Assembly (NCBI RefSeq): GCF_040954835.1
Contig: NC_090698.1
Location: 3,098,501-3,162,500, forward strand
Direction: 5' to 3'
DNA length: 64,000 nt
Origin: Lepisosteus oculatus
Lineage: Eukaryota > Chordata > Actinopteri > Semionotiformes > Lepisosteidae
Below are positions 25,560-38,000 of the stretch, piece after piece; positions within the stretch are counted from its first letter, which is position 1, and every line of letters begins with the position of its first letter. A program made the position numbers and the translations under genes. The notes under the pieces are model-generated. The model had not been told where the DNA came from and did no database searches. It was given only the letters and a program-made list of their open reading frames with translations.

Positions 25560-26190
25560 CGCAGAGAGGAATGGGAAGATGCATGCTTGGAAATAACTGG
25601 GAGAAACCGGAGGGCAACGAATGGAAGAGGGCCCAAACAGGCGCAGGTCTTTACGGAGCCGAGGAAATACTGGAACGGAGCTTCAAAGGCGAAAAAGATG
25701 GCCTAGCAAAAGACCTTCCTGTAAAAAGGCCAGATGACACCAGCAAGCCAGCAAGATCAAACTGGAGGGGGACAGGAAGTCAGAAATGATAGCAGGAATG
25801 CTGTGGGGGCCCAATGGGGTGGGCAAAGGCTGAAGATGACAGAAGCGGTGACATACAGTACAGTATACCCACCAACAGATCATACTGGGCCTCTGGTAGC
25901 AGCAGGGAAGACCAGACCAGGTGTGCAAAAACTGCAGCCCAACCCCATTGCCCTCAGCCCTTCCCCAAGGGCCCGGCTGATTTGAGACGCTGCCTGCTGC
26001 TGAGCCCCGGCCTCCGGAGAAGAAGATAAAGACGCCCGCTCCTGGATCTCCGAGGGGCGGACACAGGCACACCACGGCTCCAGCCGTGTGGAAAAGCTCC
26101 TGCTGGCGCTGAACCTTGCCTTCTGCGCCCTGGGCACCTGCTGAGGACAGTCCGAGCCAAGCACTTCCCCACAGCCTGGCTGGCTCCATG
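25560..26190. other. GC-rich stretch, open on both strands, no gene recognised
   Basis: The stretch is about 55-60 percent GC by eye and carries a minus frame of 168 codons (25683-26189) and several plus frames of 70-83 codons. None shows a domain, signal peptide or repeat, and the minus translation is dominated by P, G, S and L as expected from GC-rich noncoding DNA. The CpG content is lower than in the 22.2 kb island. It could hide an exon or an old repeat, but I cannot support either. Confidence 0.3.
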
Positions 26191-26319
26191 ACGCTTGTCA
26201 GGCTGAATATTTTGTTTTTCTTTTCCTTTTGATTTTTTTTCCCCCCAATAAAAGATCTTATTATTATCCCCCTCGGTATTTTTTGTAAGGCAGTTAATAA
26301 GATTTCATGCTCAGCGAAT

Positions 26320-26600
26320 GGAGTGTTTTGCTGACAGGTGTTGTCTGTTTATATAAAGTCCTATGGCAGTAGCCCAGCAGCTGCAGCAAAAACGTGAATA
26401 TCCACACTGTGAAGATTATTAAACCTCGTCAAAGAAGCTTAATCTCAAATTGATTAAATAATCAGTGTACAATTTTTTTAAATTAGTGCCATCAGGTGAG
26501 GTTATTAAGCAGTGCACACACTATTTTTCCTTATTTTTTAATAGCCAGCTAATTAGGTTGATTCCATGCATTTTTGTCTAAGGTAATCCAGCAGAAATTA
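26320..26600. promoter_or_regulatory. Candidate conserved noncoding element
   Basis: An AT-rich, repeat-free block with dense homeodomain-like words: GAAGATTATTAAACC, GCTTAATCTC, AATTGATTAAATAATCAG, GGTTATTAAGC and GCTAATTAGG. There is no coding frame. The word density resembles that of deeply conserved enhancers near developmental regulators; alignment is needed. Confidence 0.3.
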
Positions 26601-27199
26601 CAGCAAGACCTAAACAAATGAGTCCTCAGCACCAAGCCACAGGACTGCAGTGCGTCAGCATTTTCTTGCTTGCTCTTAGATGGGACACAGGTCCCACAGG
26701 AGGCTCTGGGGCAGCAGCTCCCCACCCCTCTCCAGTAAAAGCCACCCCAAAATGCCGAGAAACTGCGTCTCTCGATCGGCGCAGTGCAGTGACAGGACTA
26801 AAGTGCAGGGGTGCCTCTGTGAAGCATTATAAAGGATTTTAAAGGATTGTACAAAAAGTAAGTCCTAGATCTGATGGAAACAGGGGCACTCTGCTATTTA
26901 GAATGCTTATAACGACAAAACCAAATTGAGAATAAGATTATGGGATGGTTTAAGACAAACAAACACGATAAGCCTTTTCTTTTTAGTGAAGAATGCTCAT
27001 TGGGCTTAGTACACTGGTAGACGGACTTGTGACAAGGGCACGTCTACAAGGAGAAGTTCCAGAGATCTGTACAGTGGCCAGTGTGGTGGCTGGGACTACA
27101 GCAGATGAACTGTAGTAGAAGCAAGCAGCACACTAAATAAAAGGTATTAGCAATGTCTACAGTTCGAATAGAATTTAGTCTATTCTGATGTCTCTTTTT
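26601..27199. other. Noncoding sequence upstream of a LINE tail
   Basis: No gene found. Part of 27000-27199 may be the 3' untranslated region of the LINE whose tail follows, but no protein remnant is visible. Confidence 0.4.
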
Positions 27200-27263
27200 G
27201 CTTGTCTTGGGCTGCTGTAACACATCAGTTTCCCTTCGGGATCAATAAAGTCTTATCTATCTT
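27200..27263 (+). mobile_element. LINE 3' tail
   Basis: GGGCTGCTGTAACACATCAG, then TTTCCCTTCGGGATCAATAAAG and a TCTTATCTATC repeat end, is the standard 3' terminus of a group of fish non-LTR retrotransposons (GCTGCTGTAACA...TTTCCC-C-GGGATCAATAAAGT(ATCT)n). Only the tail is clear; the copy is severely 5' truncated or diverged. Confidence 0.7.
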
Positions 27264-28715
27264 TACTGTACATATAGGGAAATATATACATATATTTACA
27301 ACTACGAGCCACTGAGACAAAACTGCAAAAAGTGAAAAATGTGAAAACCCTCTATGCACTTCCATTAAAAATGAAATAAACATTTTTGACTCCTGTTAGA
27401 AATCACCCCTCTCGAAGGTTCCCACTCAGCCTTATTCCACGTCTACTTCCCGTGCATAACCTCTCACACAACCAACGCTCTAAAACAAGCTGAAAATCTA
27501 TTGAACAAAAAAAAGGAAGAAAAACCCAAAAACCCATAAAAAACCATAAAGCGTGTCTGCTCTGTGTCTCCACTGAAGACCCCTGTCGGCTACCTTCCGA
27601 GGGCTGAAAGAGAATTCCACCTGGATGTGATATTTCTTATATTTATTTTAATGTATGCTTGAGCACACTGGAATGGATAGTGGGAAAGAGGAGGATGAAA
27701 GACCAGCTCACTTCCCCTTTCCTTATCTCTTCAGGTGCTTTCTCAATAATGCCAAGTCTGTCATTCCTAAAGCACTTTCTTTTTATTTATACACACATAT
27801 GAGCTTCTTTTCTGCAAGCCAACTACAGGTTCACAGTGACCCATACATCATCTTTATTCATGCTCTGGGGCAGAGTAACTTTATTGGTTTTGCTTGTTTG
27901 AAGGTGTGATTTATCTGTAATTATTAAAAGACTAGAGACAGCTCCAGTAGCTCAGCCTTCTTGGGTGACCTCACATTATCCTGTCGCTGATGATAAACAC
28001 AATAAATAATAAAGGAAATGCCAACTTTTGCAATGAGGGCTTAGTACATGTTGAAGATACCATGTCACCCAAACTGCCTACAGTGGAAAAGGATGCTACA
28101 TCACAGAGGCACTTCTCGTATTTTAGATCGAGAAAAATCCAAAACGGAGCACCCCGCCGTGGCCCACTAAGGCAATCTGTTTTTTGTTTTAAACTGTCTG
28201 CATCCAAGAGCACATACTGTAAACATCTAGGGATTTAATCCTGAAAAAACGACTGCATAAAAAAACAAAAATACAGACAGGTACTGTAGGTGTGAAATCA
28301 GCCTCCCTACACAAGCCCTGGAGAGAGCGTGTTCAGTTCATTCATTTCCCAGGGTATTGCAAAGGGTCTGAGGAACAGGGATCAAAAGGCCTCCATGCTA
28401 GGAGAGCACATTCAGAGAGATGCCAGACAATGAGGGAGCTGCCGGGCTGTAGCATCCCCCGGACTCCAGGAGAAACCCAAACAGGAGTCCCGCAGGCCAG
28501 CAGAGCTCCCCAAAGAATTAAACTGCAAAGACAATGTACAGTATCTGACTTAGTGACACATGGTCGGCACACAGTAACCCAGACGTCTCCCTTCAAGTGT
28601 GAGGGCAGAGGTGCCACGCCCCCACAGCATTTTAAATTGCACAATTTCTTCATGGCAGGCAGGCAGGCTTGCAGACACTGCTTTTCATTTTTCTCTCAAA
28701 CCCACTTGATTTAGA
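27264..28715. other. Unique noncoding sequence
   Basis: No gene or known repeat. The plus frame at 28292-28714 (140 codons) has no domain and ends where a repeat begins. Confidence 0.5.
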
Positions 28716-29064
28716 ATTGAGTTTCTAACCTCTTTATCCAAAACAGCGTCGCAGGAGAACCAGAGCCTATCCCGGCAAGCAATGGGTTTAAGGCTGGATA
28801 TACCCTGGAAGGGATGCCAGCCCATCACATGGCAAACCCACAGACACAGATATACACACATTCACACCAGGGCCACATTTCCCAGAAGCCAGTTAGCCTA
28901 CCAGCATGTCTTTGGACTGTGGGAGGAAACTGGAGTACCTGGAGGAAACCCACATGAACTTGGGAAGAACATACAAACTCCATCTCGTTAGCACCCCAGG
29001 AATTGATCCCAGGGCCCCAGCACTGAGATTCAGCGATGCTAACCACTGCACCACTGTGCCGCCG
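28716..29064 (-). repeat. tRNA-headed fish SINE-like repeat, copy 3 (most complete)
   Basis: On the minus strand the head is GGCGGCACAGTGGTGCAGTG with GGTTAGCATCGCTG (box A-like), GGGATCAATTCCTGGG (box B-like), GGAGTTTGTATGTTCTTCCC, GTTTCCTCCAGGTACTCC, CCACAGTCCAAAGACATGC, TGGTAGGCTAACTGGCTTCTG and a (TG)-rich piece. It then reads GATGGGCTGGCATCCCTTCC, TTGCTTGCCGGGATAGGCTC and finally GGATAAAGAGGTTAGAAACTC. This is the best copy in the window and the reference for the other three. A clear target-site duplication was not found. Confidence 0.85.
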
Positions 29065-29559
29065 CAATTCAATCTGACGCAGTTGTTAAATACTGTCTCT
29101 AGCCTCTACCGAATGGCATTCTGAGAGCACGTCCTCTGACAGGTCAAAGGGGGAAAGGTAAAAAAAAAGGAGTCTCTATGTGAATCAGAATAATTCATTT
29201 TAAAAAACATATTAGAAAACAGTATTTTTGGTTTGGTAAGCTTTGGTTTGCTTGAAATTGTAACCTGCGATTGTCTCGCACAAGGTACAAGGATGTCACA
29301 GTGACAAGGCCAGAGACAACTGATTAAGCAGATGCTACATGTGAAGCAGCTCAATTTCAACGGCTCACCAAGATATTCGAGATTTCTAGCTTGGCTCTAA
29401 CGAACATACTGCACGGTTTCGACTCCGGCACTCTCCCTCCCTGGCTGTTTAATATGACCCACATTGAGGAGCCATGGGGAGCAGGGAGAGGAGAGCACAG
29501 TGGGAGATTTATCTTCAGAAGCGAAGACAGCCCTGCACCAAGGCTAAAGCAAAGAGCTA
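29065..29559. other. Unique noncoding sequence
   Basis: No gene or repeat recognised. Confidence 0.5.
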
Positions 29560-29740
29560 GCTATTAAGGAAGCATTCAAGGAAGGGAGAGGTTTTTTTGG
29601 AAGGAATTAATGCACTGTGCTTTTCCTTATGAAGGTAATGATGAATGCGAAGCACAAGTGAAATTAACTGCCGTTCCCTCATTTCTCTTATGCGAGCCAC
29701 AACAACAATGCAATTAGATCTTAAGGGAGTTTCTGGTACG
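29560..29740. promoter_or_regulatory. Candidate conserved noncoding element
   Basis: A repeat-free segment with GGAATTAATGCACTGTGC, GGTAATGATGAATGCG, AGTGAAATTAACTGCCG and ATGCAATTAGATC. Its wording resembles enhancer elements; it is not coding in any convincing frame. Confidence 0.22.
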
Positions 29741-31339
29741 CCTGCAAGCAGTGGAATTTTCATGCAAAGATATTATAACTTTATTATTTTTTTAGGTCGA
29801 GTAAGTTGTATATAGAAGGTTCGAGCCTGGTGTCACAGAAAAGGTCTCAGAAATTTCTAACTCTGTTTGCCTGACACTCCAAGGGTAGTAATTTGCACTG
29901 TACAACTGTAAGAGGATCCTAGGTAATTGTACATTAAGTCAATTACACATAACTTTATTTTGTGTACAGCAACAACACAGCAAATGCCACACACAGAGAT
30001 ACAACACACAATCAAAAACAAGCTATGGCCAAAAACCTGTGGCTTTTAAGTTTCATGGTGTTTGCTTGTTGGCACAAACAACCATAGGAGAAAAGCATGA
30101 GCAATTTGCAGCCTGTCGACATTTTAAACACCAAATTCTAATATTGATCTCACGAACTGACAACACTGGTCTATTTTACTAAGACAACATTTGAAATTGC
30201 AAAACAGATTGCAGCAGTATCCAGGCTGTAGGTCTTTCATTCCAATGCTCATTAATTTTATTTTTGGGCAGAGTGAAACAGACGCAGTAGGTAAATCCTT
30301 TCTACAATCAGTATTAGTTTCTATCACGCAGGCAAGAGAACACTTATCTGAATGTAGCAAAACAACCTGCAATCAGGTCCCCGCTGTGGCCCTTGGAATG
30401 AGCAGAGCGATCAGTTTAATTTTTTTTTCAATCCTCCTACATTCAGCAGACTGGAAAGCCTCTCTCTGTGTTTTAATATTTTGTTTTCCAAAGGTGACGA
30501 TATTTCAGATTCAGGTTTGCTCTCCGGCAGCCCCCACTGCGAAGGGACAGGGGAGGCAAAGAAGTTGTTTGATTGCAAAGCAAAGACCTCCTGCGCCTTT
30601 AATTTTTCATTCTGGTGCAAATCCCCCCGATGGCTCAAGCTGCTTCTGTGCGGAATCCCCCCTGTGTGTGGGAGTAACCCTGGCTCTCCAAGCATTAGTA
30701 AATCAAACCCTCAGCTGTCTAACAACGCCGCTATTGACGGAAATTATCGGCTCTCTGGGTGCGTGTGTGCACATTTAGTGTAAGGAAATAATGCCAATTA
30801 ATATCTAGATGTATGTTCTCCACTGCTGGTGCCTTTGTGCTGTCGGTGAACTGCTGCAGAAGGCGGCAGCATGTGTTGGAGCAGGTCTCCGAGCTCTGGG
30901 CTGAAGGCTCGTGGCTTCAGTCCTAGGGTGGGGCCCTGCTGCTCTACTGCTGAGCCAGATACCTCTCTCCAGTGCACCAGGGCATGCCCTGCTCTGCACA
31001 CGCCTTTCCAGGTCATCATGGTAAAATGAGAGTTTGATCACAGTTGACCTACCTGGTAGCTAAAGGAATAACTACAGTAAATTAATACACCTGAAACTGA
31101 TTTCTGAACATGCAATCCAAACACGGCGACCAGCTGCATTAGCTCATCTGGCTGGCTGGAGCTCATCATGGTTTCTGAAGCACAGCGTGGGTTGAAGGCA
31201 CACAGTGGCTAGCCGAATCGCAGATTCATCTTGACACCCCCACAACAGAGTGTCAAGAATAGCCGGCAGCCCAACCGGGTGCACAGGTTGGACCCTATGC
31301 GGAACCTCAGAGGTAAGGGGACAAAGGATAAAAGATCCA
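29741..31339. other. Noncoding sequence with a possible tRNA-like remnant
   Basis: A plus frame of 195 codons at 30191-30778 is the longest in this part but has no domain and starts within AT-rich sequence. At 30900-30960 the minus strand reads TGGCTCAGCAGTAGAGCAG, which resembles a Pol III box A, but no convincing box B follows, so I do not call a SINE. The part at 31200-31340 reads like the edge of an unknown repeat. Confidence 0.4.
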
Positions 31340-31490
31340 GTAGTTCCCGATCCAAGAGAGGGCTAGGCTAGAGACCTGGTCCAGAGCGAGATCCGAAGTT
31401 CGTATTTGAAAAAGACTATCAGTTTCCAATCCGAAAGGGCTAGGCCAGAGACCTGGTCAAAGACGGGTTCAGAAATTCTTATCCGAAAAG
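31340..31490. repeat. 77-bp imperfect tandem duplication
   Basis: GGCTAGGCTAGAGACCTGGT at 31361 recurs as GGCTAGGCCAGAGACCTGGT at 31438. The flanks also match: TAGTTCCCGATCC against CAGTTTCCAATCC before, and AGAGCGAGATCCGAAGTTCG against AAGACGGGTTCAGAAATTCT after. There are two units with a period of 77. The surrounding 31.2-31.65 kb is richer in CpG than average and may be an unrecognised retroelement leader. Confidence 0.7.
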
Positions 31491-33299
31491 GCTTGAATAC
31501 TTTGAAAAGACGGCGAGGTAGGGTCTCCGAAGTAGCGGCCGAGGTGGTGGAGGAGGAAGGCGTGGTGACAGGTGTAGTGTGGTGGTTGGTTGATTGATGG
31601 GAATGGTGTTGTTTGGAAGAAGTGCTCAGGGCCGGAGTTGGGGTCCGGTTAGATGAGGGCTTGGCACAGAGGTCAGCATTGACCCTGCTCTTGCAGAGAG
31701 GAGGGTTATTGTAATAAAAAAATGAAATATCGCTCCTCAGGAGTATAACACCTGCATTCACACGGGGGGCTTGAACTTACCTCTGTCTTGTAACTATTCC
31801 TCTGTGCTGTCCCATGAGTCTAGAGGTTGATTTTGCTCCTGCTAATGAAGCACCTAGAGCTCTGTTGTACAACTCTCATCCCCACGAGCCCCAATCCTGC
31901 AGGTTTTATAGCTACTCTACATAATCAACAAGTGAATTCCTTTGGAATTCAGTCCAATTAAGACCTGCAGAAAGTAAAGCCAGCAACAGCATTACAGTGA
32001 ACAAGAATTGCCTACAGCGGTCCAGTGTGGCCCAGCTGATTTCCCTTTTTGTAGAAGATGAAATAAACTCTCCCCACTGCCCAGCTCCAGCACCTTCTGA
32101 AAATGAATTTAAATAATTCAGAGTAGCTGGTGTCTCACAGATTTATTCTTTGTCAGATTCCCTGCTGTGGAGCATGGCTGTTATTGGAGCAGCCTGGCTA
32201 TCTGAGGGCCAGGAGCAATAATCCAGCAGTATTTTTAACACCAATAAAGGAAAAATAATAACTGAGAAATTGAGCAGTGTCCTTTTCTCCTGATCTTCAA
32301 ACAATGCTAAAACTCTTTTCTTCTTTTTATAGTTATGCAATCTCTGGCCTTCCTCTGAACCTGGGAGCACAGAGCTGTGAACACTGGATCATGTGGAAAA
32401 TCCAGATGGAAGGAAGCGATATGGAGCTCTGTAACTGTTGTCCTCCCTGTACCACACACAGCCAAAAGGATAATTCAGCAGGGTGCTGTTAGTTTGTCTC
32501 ATTTAATTCTGGAGGAGAAGGCATTCCTCGTCAAAGAGTTCACGAAAAAAGGAATGTTTGGTGGACTCAAAATACTCATCATCACTGTCAACAAGTCAGC
32601 GTCTTTCATTCAGTTGGACACTTGTACTGTAAATACCCTCTATGAAACTACTCTTATTGACTGTTAATTGTCTTTAGGAAGTTCATGGAGCATTTATTCA
32701 TTATAGGGGGTCAGTGTGTCAGAAGCACTGTTCTTCCTAATTAATTGACATCAGTGGCCTAGATTCTGTTCCAGGTAGTAAGCTGGTTGAGCTCACAGAT
32801 GATGGCATGTTGCACACAGCATCGTAACCAACCTCTTTCCTCACAAACAACACCTTCTGGTATACAACTCCAAGGGTGAAACATTTATTATACTACTACA
32901 ATTATATCTTTACCATCATTATCATTGTTATTTCTCTTTGAGTCAAGAAGTAGTCATCATCTCATGGTTCTTATGTTCTGTGCACAGAGAGGGACAGAGG
33001 CTTGTTTCTTGGGGGCTGTTAAAATGCTGTGTATGTTATCCTGATAGTAACTTTACTAGGGAGTAAATCAGCTCCCTATCTAATTCAAGATCCTTCTCTG
33101 GGCATAACGTTTACTTTAAGGTGTTTGCAACCTACAGTAAGTGCATATATCTGGTTAAAAAACTAAGTGAAAAGGAATTCCGCAGCAGAAGTCACACGTT
33201 ACTCCTGGAGTCTGTTCTTATTTAGCAGAAAGCCGCACTCAAAAACTTATCGTCAATTAAACCTGTGTAGCTGGAGCAACCTAGCGTTGAATTTTGCAA
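31491..33299. other. Unique noncoding sequence
   Basis: No gene recognised. A minus frame of 132 codons (31363-31761) crosses the tandem duplication and is rich in S, T and H from simple GGT/GTG-rich DNA, so I reject it as coding. Confidence 0.5.
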
Positions 33300-33490
33300 T
33301 TAAGTTAGCTAATTGGCTTCTCTTTCAGTGTAACTACAGGCCTTGTGTGAAATGGGTCGTTAGGCTGACAATATCTGGCATAATGATAATGCATTATTTG
33401 TAAAGACAAAACAATAAGAATAACCAAGAACAACAGCTAGCAATTCCTGTAATCGCAGTCTGCTGTTTCACAGTGAAACCTTTGCATGTA
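33300..33490. promoter_or_regulatory. Candidate conserved noncoding element
   Basis: It contains GCAATTAAGTTAGCTAATTGG, GGCATAATGATAATGCATT and GTAATCGCAG, and a perfect 7-bp palindrome GTTTCAC-A-GTGAAAC at 33465-33479. It is repeat-free and noncoding. Regulatory role is inferred only from wording. Confidence 0.22.
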
Positions 33491-34699
33491 AGTAAGCCCT
33501 GACATCTCTGCCATTTACATCACTTCTGATTATATGAAAAAAACAACAACATTGCTCAGTTTGGTCAATTTAAGGGGGGTGGCAGAGAGAAGCTGAAAAT
33601 GGGTTCCTAAAAACATTTGACTGAATCTTCCACTTACAAACCCCTCCACACAGAAAGCAATCTATACAGATTGAAGGCTGAAATGCAGCATGGTGCTGTA
33701 CAGTACATCAGACCCCAAGACGGATCATGGACTAACCATCTTCCTTAACGTTCACCTCACTTGAATTAAAAATGCCCTCCTGGTTTCATTTTGTTACAGT
33801 TAATTACAGTTCATTCAAGTCTTCTTCATTGTACACATGCTTCAAGGTGAAAAATGCCCTTAAATGGAGTCTAACGTCCTAAAAATACATGTACTGTTTA
33901 TAACAAAGTTTTGATTTGCTGACTTATGCTCATATCTTCAAATAATAATGCACTGTTCACATTGCACTTAATTGTGATTTAATGCCATTTTATGTTCTAC
34001 TCACTGTTATAAATATTGAAAATAGTTAAAAATAAAAAGCCAGGGAGGACTGTTTATGTACAGTATATGCCTGTTTCACATTGCTCCGGATGGACTTCAG
34101 ACTGCTGAACTGAGGAAAAGATCCTCTCTCCCACACACACACTTTAATAAAGGCAAGGCAAGGAATCGTGCTGCTCCACAGAAAAGGGCTCAGTGGAATA
34201 ATTAACAGAACAGTCTTTTTTCCTGCTGAATTTTTCATATGAGGCTTATCCTTTGGAAACATCAAAAGCAGTGACAGAAGGCTGGGTTTAACAGCGCACC
34301 TGCATTTCTCAGTGAAATGTTCAGGCGCTGGTACTGGAGGGGAAATTCAGGCAAGCATTCTCACAGGCCATCCTTAACCCTGGGTTAAAGAAAATTCATA
34401 ATACTTACTGCCGCAGAAACTCAATTATCTAAACAAAGTAGGATGAAGTCCTCTTTGGACAGATTCAATATTCTACCCCTTAAAAAGATGCATTACTCAG
34501 CATGAAGGCCAAATCATCTGAAGTCTGTTGGCAGGGTTAGCCAAATTAATCAAATACTAGGGACAAGCAAGCCACATGTTCCCAATCCTTGATTCCTTTT
34601 GTTCATTTCCCGATATCTAATTATAAGAAAGGGGAATTTTATACACCTTAGAGCTCTTTTAAAAGACAAGAAAATGTGTTGATACAGTAGATAAAGCAA
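33491..34699. other. Unique noncoding sequence
   Basis: No gene or repeat recognised. A short (CA)n run lies near 34133. Confidence 0.5.
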
Positions 34700-35055
34700 T
34701 CACAAAAAAACGTTAGAGAAAAATTAAGTATTCAAACTAGGTTTAAAAGCACCACATCTGGCTGACTCTCTGACTTCTGCTGGCAAGGTGCTCCAGAGCT
34801 CTGGGGAATATCTACAAAAGGCACAGTGACCCACAGACTTTACATGTTCTGAGGGAGCACACAACAAACCAGAATGAGCTGAGCCAAGGTCACATGGAGA
34901 GGAGTTAACAGGGGATTAGATATAACGCTGGAGATAGCTGGAGACTGAGGAGCCTTGCTATGCAGATCCTTGAATGTCAGCAGTAAGATTTTCAAATCAG
35001 CTTGAGATCTGTTGGAAAGTCAGTGGAGTGATGTGATCATTTGCACAGGATCACA
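34700..35055 (+). repeat. Interspersed repeat of a common fish type
   Basis: The order AGGTTTAAAAGCACC, CTGGCAAGGTGCTCCAGAGC, TCTGGGGAATATC, GGCACAGTGACCCACAG and GAGGGAGCACA, then a GAGATAGCTGGAGACTGAGG segment, CAGATCCTTGAATGTCAGCA and GTAAGATTTTCAAATC, follows a very frequent fish repeat (GGTTTTGA...GGAGTTCCAGAG...TGAAGACCAGTAACAGGATC). The segment at 59.92-60.18 kb seems to be the opening part of a related element. The copy is heavily diverged and the class is uncertain. Confidence 0.55.
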
Positions 35056-38000
35056 GATCCAAGCTGGCGAGTTGTGAAAATATTTTAACATGCTCTTGTA
35101 GATGTCTGCAAGTAGACCTGGAAAAAACACACAGCCATGAACCATCTATTCTACTAATCACCCATACAGATTAAGGCCCATCCTGGCAATGCTACCCAGA
35201 TGCAAAAACAATGGCTTTATCACCATTAAGATGGGGATGTCTAATGTAATATAATAAGTTAGGATGAAATTAAACTGTACTTCCCAGCCTTCAGTGTACT
35301 CCATTTTGTGTTTAACAGCCGATGGTTTGGAACTAAGCGTGCTAAGATAACCACAACAGTGAATGTTCTGAACTGCACCAAACTTGGTACAGCCCCTGTT
35401 CTCACAGGAAGGGAATCGGGAATCGAGCTCAGAGGAGGCACTTGGCGCAGAAGTCGGGGGAACAAGGCAACGTCGGACAGAATCTGCCGGGCTGTGTGAA
35501 GTGCAGACCGAAACCCGAGAATGTTGTGCCTGTTGGGCGGCAGCAGCTGTGAGGGGTCGTGCACAGCCCAAGTGAAAAAGACACCCAATGAGCTGGAGAG
35601 GCTCCCAATCACTACTGACTGAGGCTGAGGCAAGGGGACCTCCCCTTCCAGCTGTTTGGAAGGGAGCGGAGCAGCTGGGGTGGTTATGAGGTCCCATTAA
35701 CAGCGCCAGGGGGCATCTTTTTGAAGGACAAAAAGAAATCTCTCAGACCAAATTAATCCCAACAGAGGTGGTGGCGGTTAGAGATAAGTGTAACTGCTCT
35801 TTTCCAGACAAGGAGGGGGCGGGGGGAGTCTCCCAAGCTACCAGCTGTAATGAGATTTTCAATAGAAATAATCCTCGATCCTATTGATGATTAAAGTAAG
35901 AAAGAGGCAGAAAGGTAAACAAGCACTTAAACAGCACTTTAACACTTTAACAGCAATTGAGCAGTACTCTGCAAATAGCAAACACACTGGCCATTCGGAT
36001 GCTGGAGGCGCCCGGAGCTAAGAGGATTTACATCGGTGTTAAAAGCAGGGAGCACATCTTTCTCACACCACTTCAGACACCCAGCAAACGGCATTAAGCT
36101 TCTGCTATTTGCCTCATTGAAAAAACGGACCAACTGAAGTCTGACTGGATGAGAGATAAAATGGAATCACACTGTGTTTTGGGGGGCTTCCACAGCTGTG
36201 TTTGTGGGGGCTTGCCCCTACTTTGGTGGGCATAGCAGGGCTCTCAAACCCGTTTACAATTATAGTCTTCTGGACAGATTGCTTCAAAAAGCAGCTGAGA
36301 TTCCTTTGAACTCCAAAACAAACAACTGGGATATTTGGTTAGAAAGGCTCTTTGAAGTCATCTTTCACATTTTCTGGTGCATTTTGAGTAAAACCAGCAC
36401 TGTTATCTGCCAGCAGCAAATTAGAGTTATAAAAACTGTGAAAATAAAGACTGGGAATGCCTCACTTCCCATGGTCCTTAATATTTCCCATCATTCTTGC
36501 TGTCTTTGTTTGAAGTGCAGCTGTTACTCGCAGACATTTGAGGTGTTAGTCGAAGAGGCATCTCTCTGTCCAAACAAAGCAAGCTCATGGCTAGAGGCCA
36601 AAGCGGAGATCTGTTCTGTACGTGGGTGGACTGGGAGAGCTGGGGGTTGTCGCAATGCTCAAAGGCCCAAACAGAGGCATCTGCAGAGGGGACAAGCCTA
36701 AGGACTGATGAACCCACCAAAGAATAGATTAAACCCTGCTGGCATTCGCTGTTTTAGTGGGGTCCAAAGCACAATAGAAATCTCCTGTTTCATAGGTGCT
36801 TTGTAGAGAGAGTAAAGAAGTATGAAAGTGAAATGAGAGACATGAAAAAGTATAAATGAATGAGTGTCATCAATAGAAATAACAATGTTCACCACTGCGT
36901 ATACAGATTTCATGATCACCCTAGTATACAATATAACTGTGGATGATATCCGGGGTGACCTATCAGGCTTTATCATGAGACGTGCTGTATTGTATAGAAT
37001 GCCTTATGTGTATTTTAAAGTACAGAACAATTTCAAAGCAAATCATACTAAATCAACAGGTGCTACCACCCTTTTAATTCATTCATTTTCCTGAAAGAAA
37101 GTGCTGTGTTAAAAAGAAACACTTTAAGAATGTGTTCGATTTCATCTCCTCTCTCCGCTGCTTGTTTTTCCTAATGGAATCTAAGGGAGTGGGTGGGGGT
37201 GTAGGATATGTAGGACATGTTTTTACTGTTTATCAGTAATATCTCCAGAGTGTAGCCGTGGTTAATTCTTTTCTCAAATGAGTCGAGTCAAATTTGTTAG
37301 CAAGCTGTGCTCCAGATTTCTTGCTCCAAACCGGAGCCCAGAAACAGTGGAATTATAGGTTCCTGCTTTGGGTTTATTTTGGAGCGAACATGCAGTTTCC
37401 CTTGAGCTGACAGGGCATGTGGCAGGTGAATGAGTTCTCTTCTCGCCAGCTGGAAGCTGCGCTATCCCTGAGTCCATCTAAGGCAATACTCTTTTTGAGA
37501 ACCTCAGAGAGGAGAGTGAGGAGAGCTGTGTTGGAGTACTGAGGTAGGTGTACGCTAGAAGACACTGCTCTGAAGGGGAGTGATTTAAGTGGGAGGAATG
37601 AAGTGTAGGTTCGCTTTCATAGCAAGACAAGTCGAGGCGGTGTGTAAAGACACAGCTGGGGTGGAGACAAGGAACGTCCTTTCAGTCAGCACTGCAGCAC
37701 AGCCCTGTCTGTCAGAGAGACTGATTGTGAGAGATGTGGTCTGCTCGTTTTCTGTACTTCACAATGGAGAGCTCTCGGAATCACAAAGTACCGTATCAGC
37801 AAGCCATCTATTTGGAGCATAAAGAAAAGCTACAGGAATAACAGAATCCCACATCAGGAAAACATTTACAGAAGCCCAGCAACATTTTTAAACTAGCAGG
37901 CAGACATACACAGTAAATATGCCTCTCAGTAAATATGCATTTATTTATTTTTCAGCAGCCCCGACAAATAATCTAGATGCCACCATTTCCACAAAAGAGA

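Noticed and set aside
25683..26189. Minus-strand open frame of 168 codons in GC-rich DNA
   Set aside because: Composition follows the GC content (P, G, S, L rich) and three overlapping frames are open.
30191..30778. Plus-strand open frame of 195 codons
   Set aside because: The longest frame seen, but with no family resemblance; the opposite strand is also open over much of it.
30900..30960. tRNA-like SINE head on the minus strand (TGGCTCAGCAGTAGAGCAG)
   Set aside because: No box B at the proper distance and no recognisable SINE body.
35158..35697. Minus-strand open frame of 179 codons
   Set aside because: No domain, signal or protein-like composition; the GC-richer DNA is open on both strands here.
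36174..36701. Plus-strand open frame of 175 codons
   Set aside because: It begins at GTG rather than ATG, has no recognisable domain and no splice context that would make it an exon.
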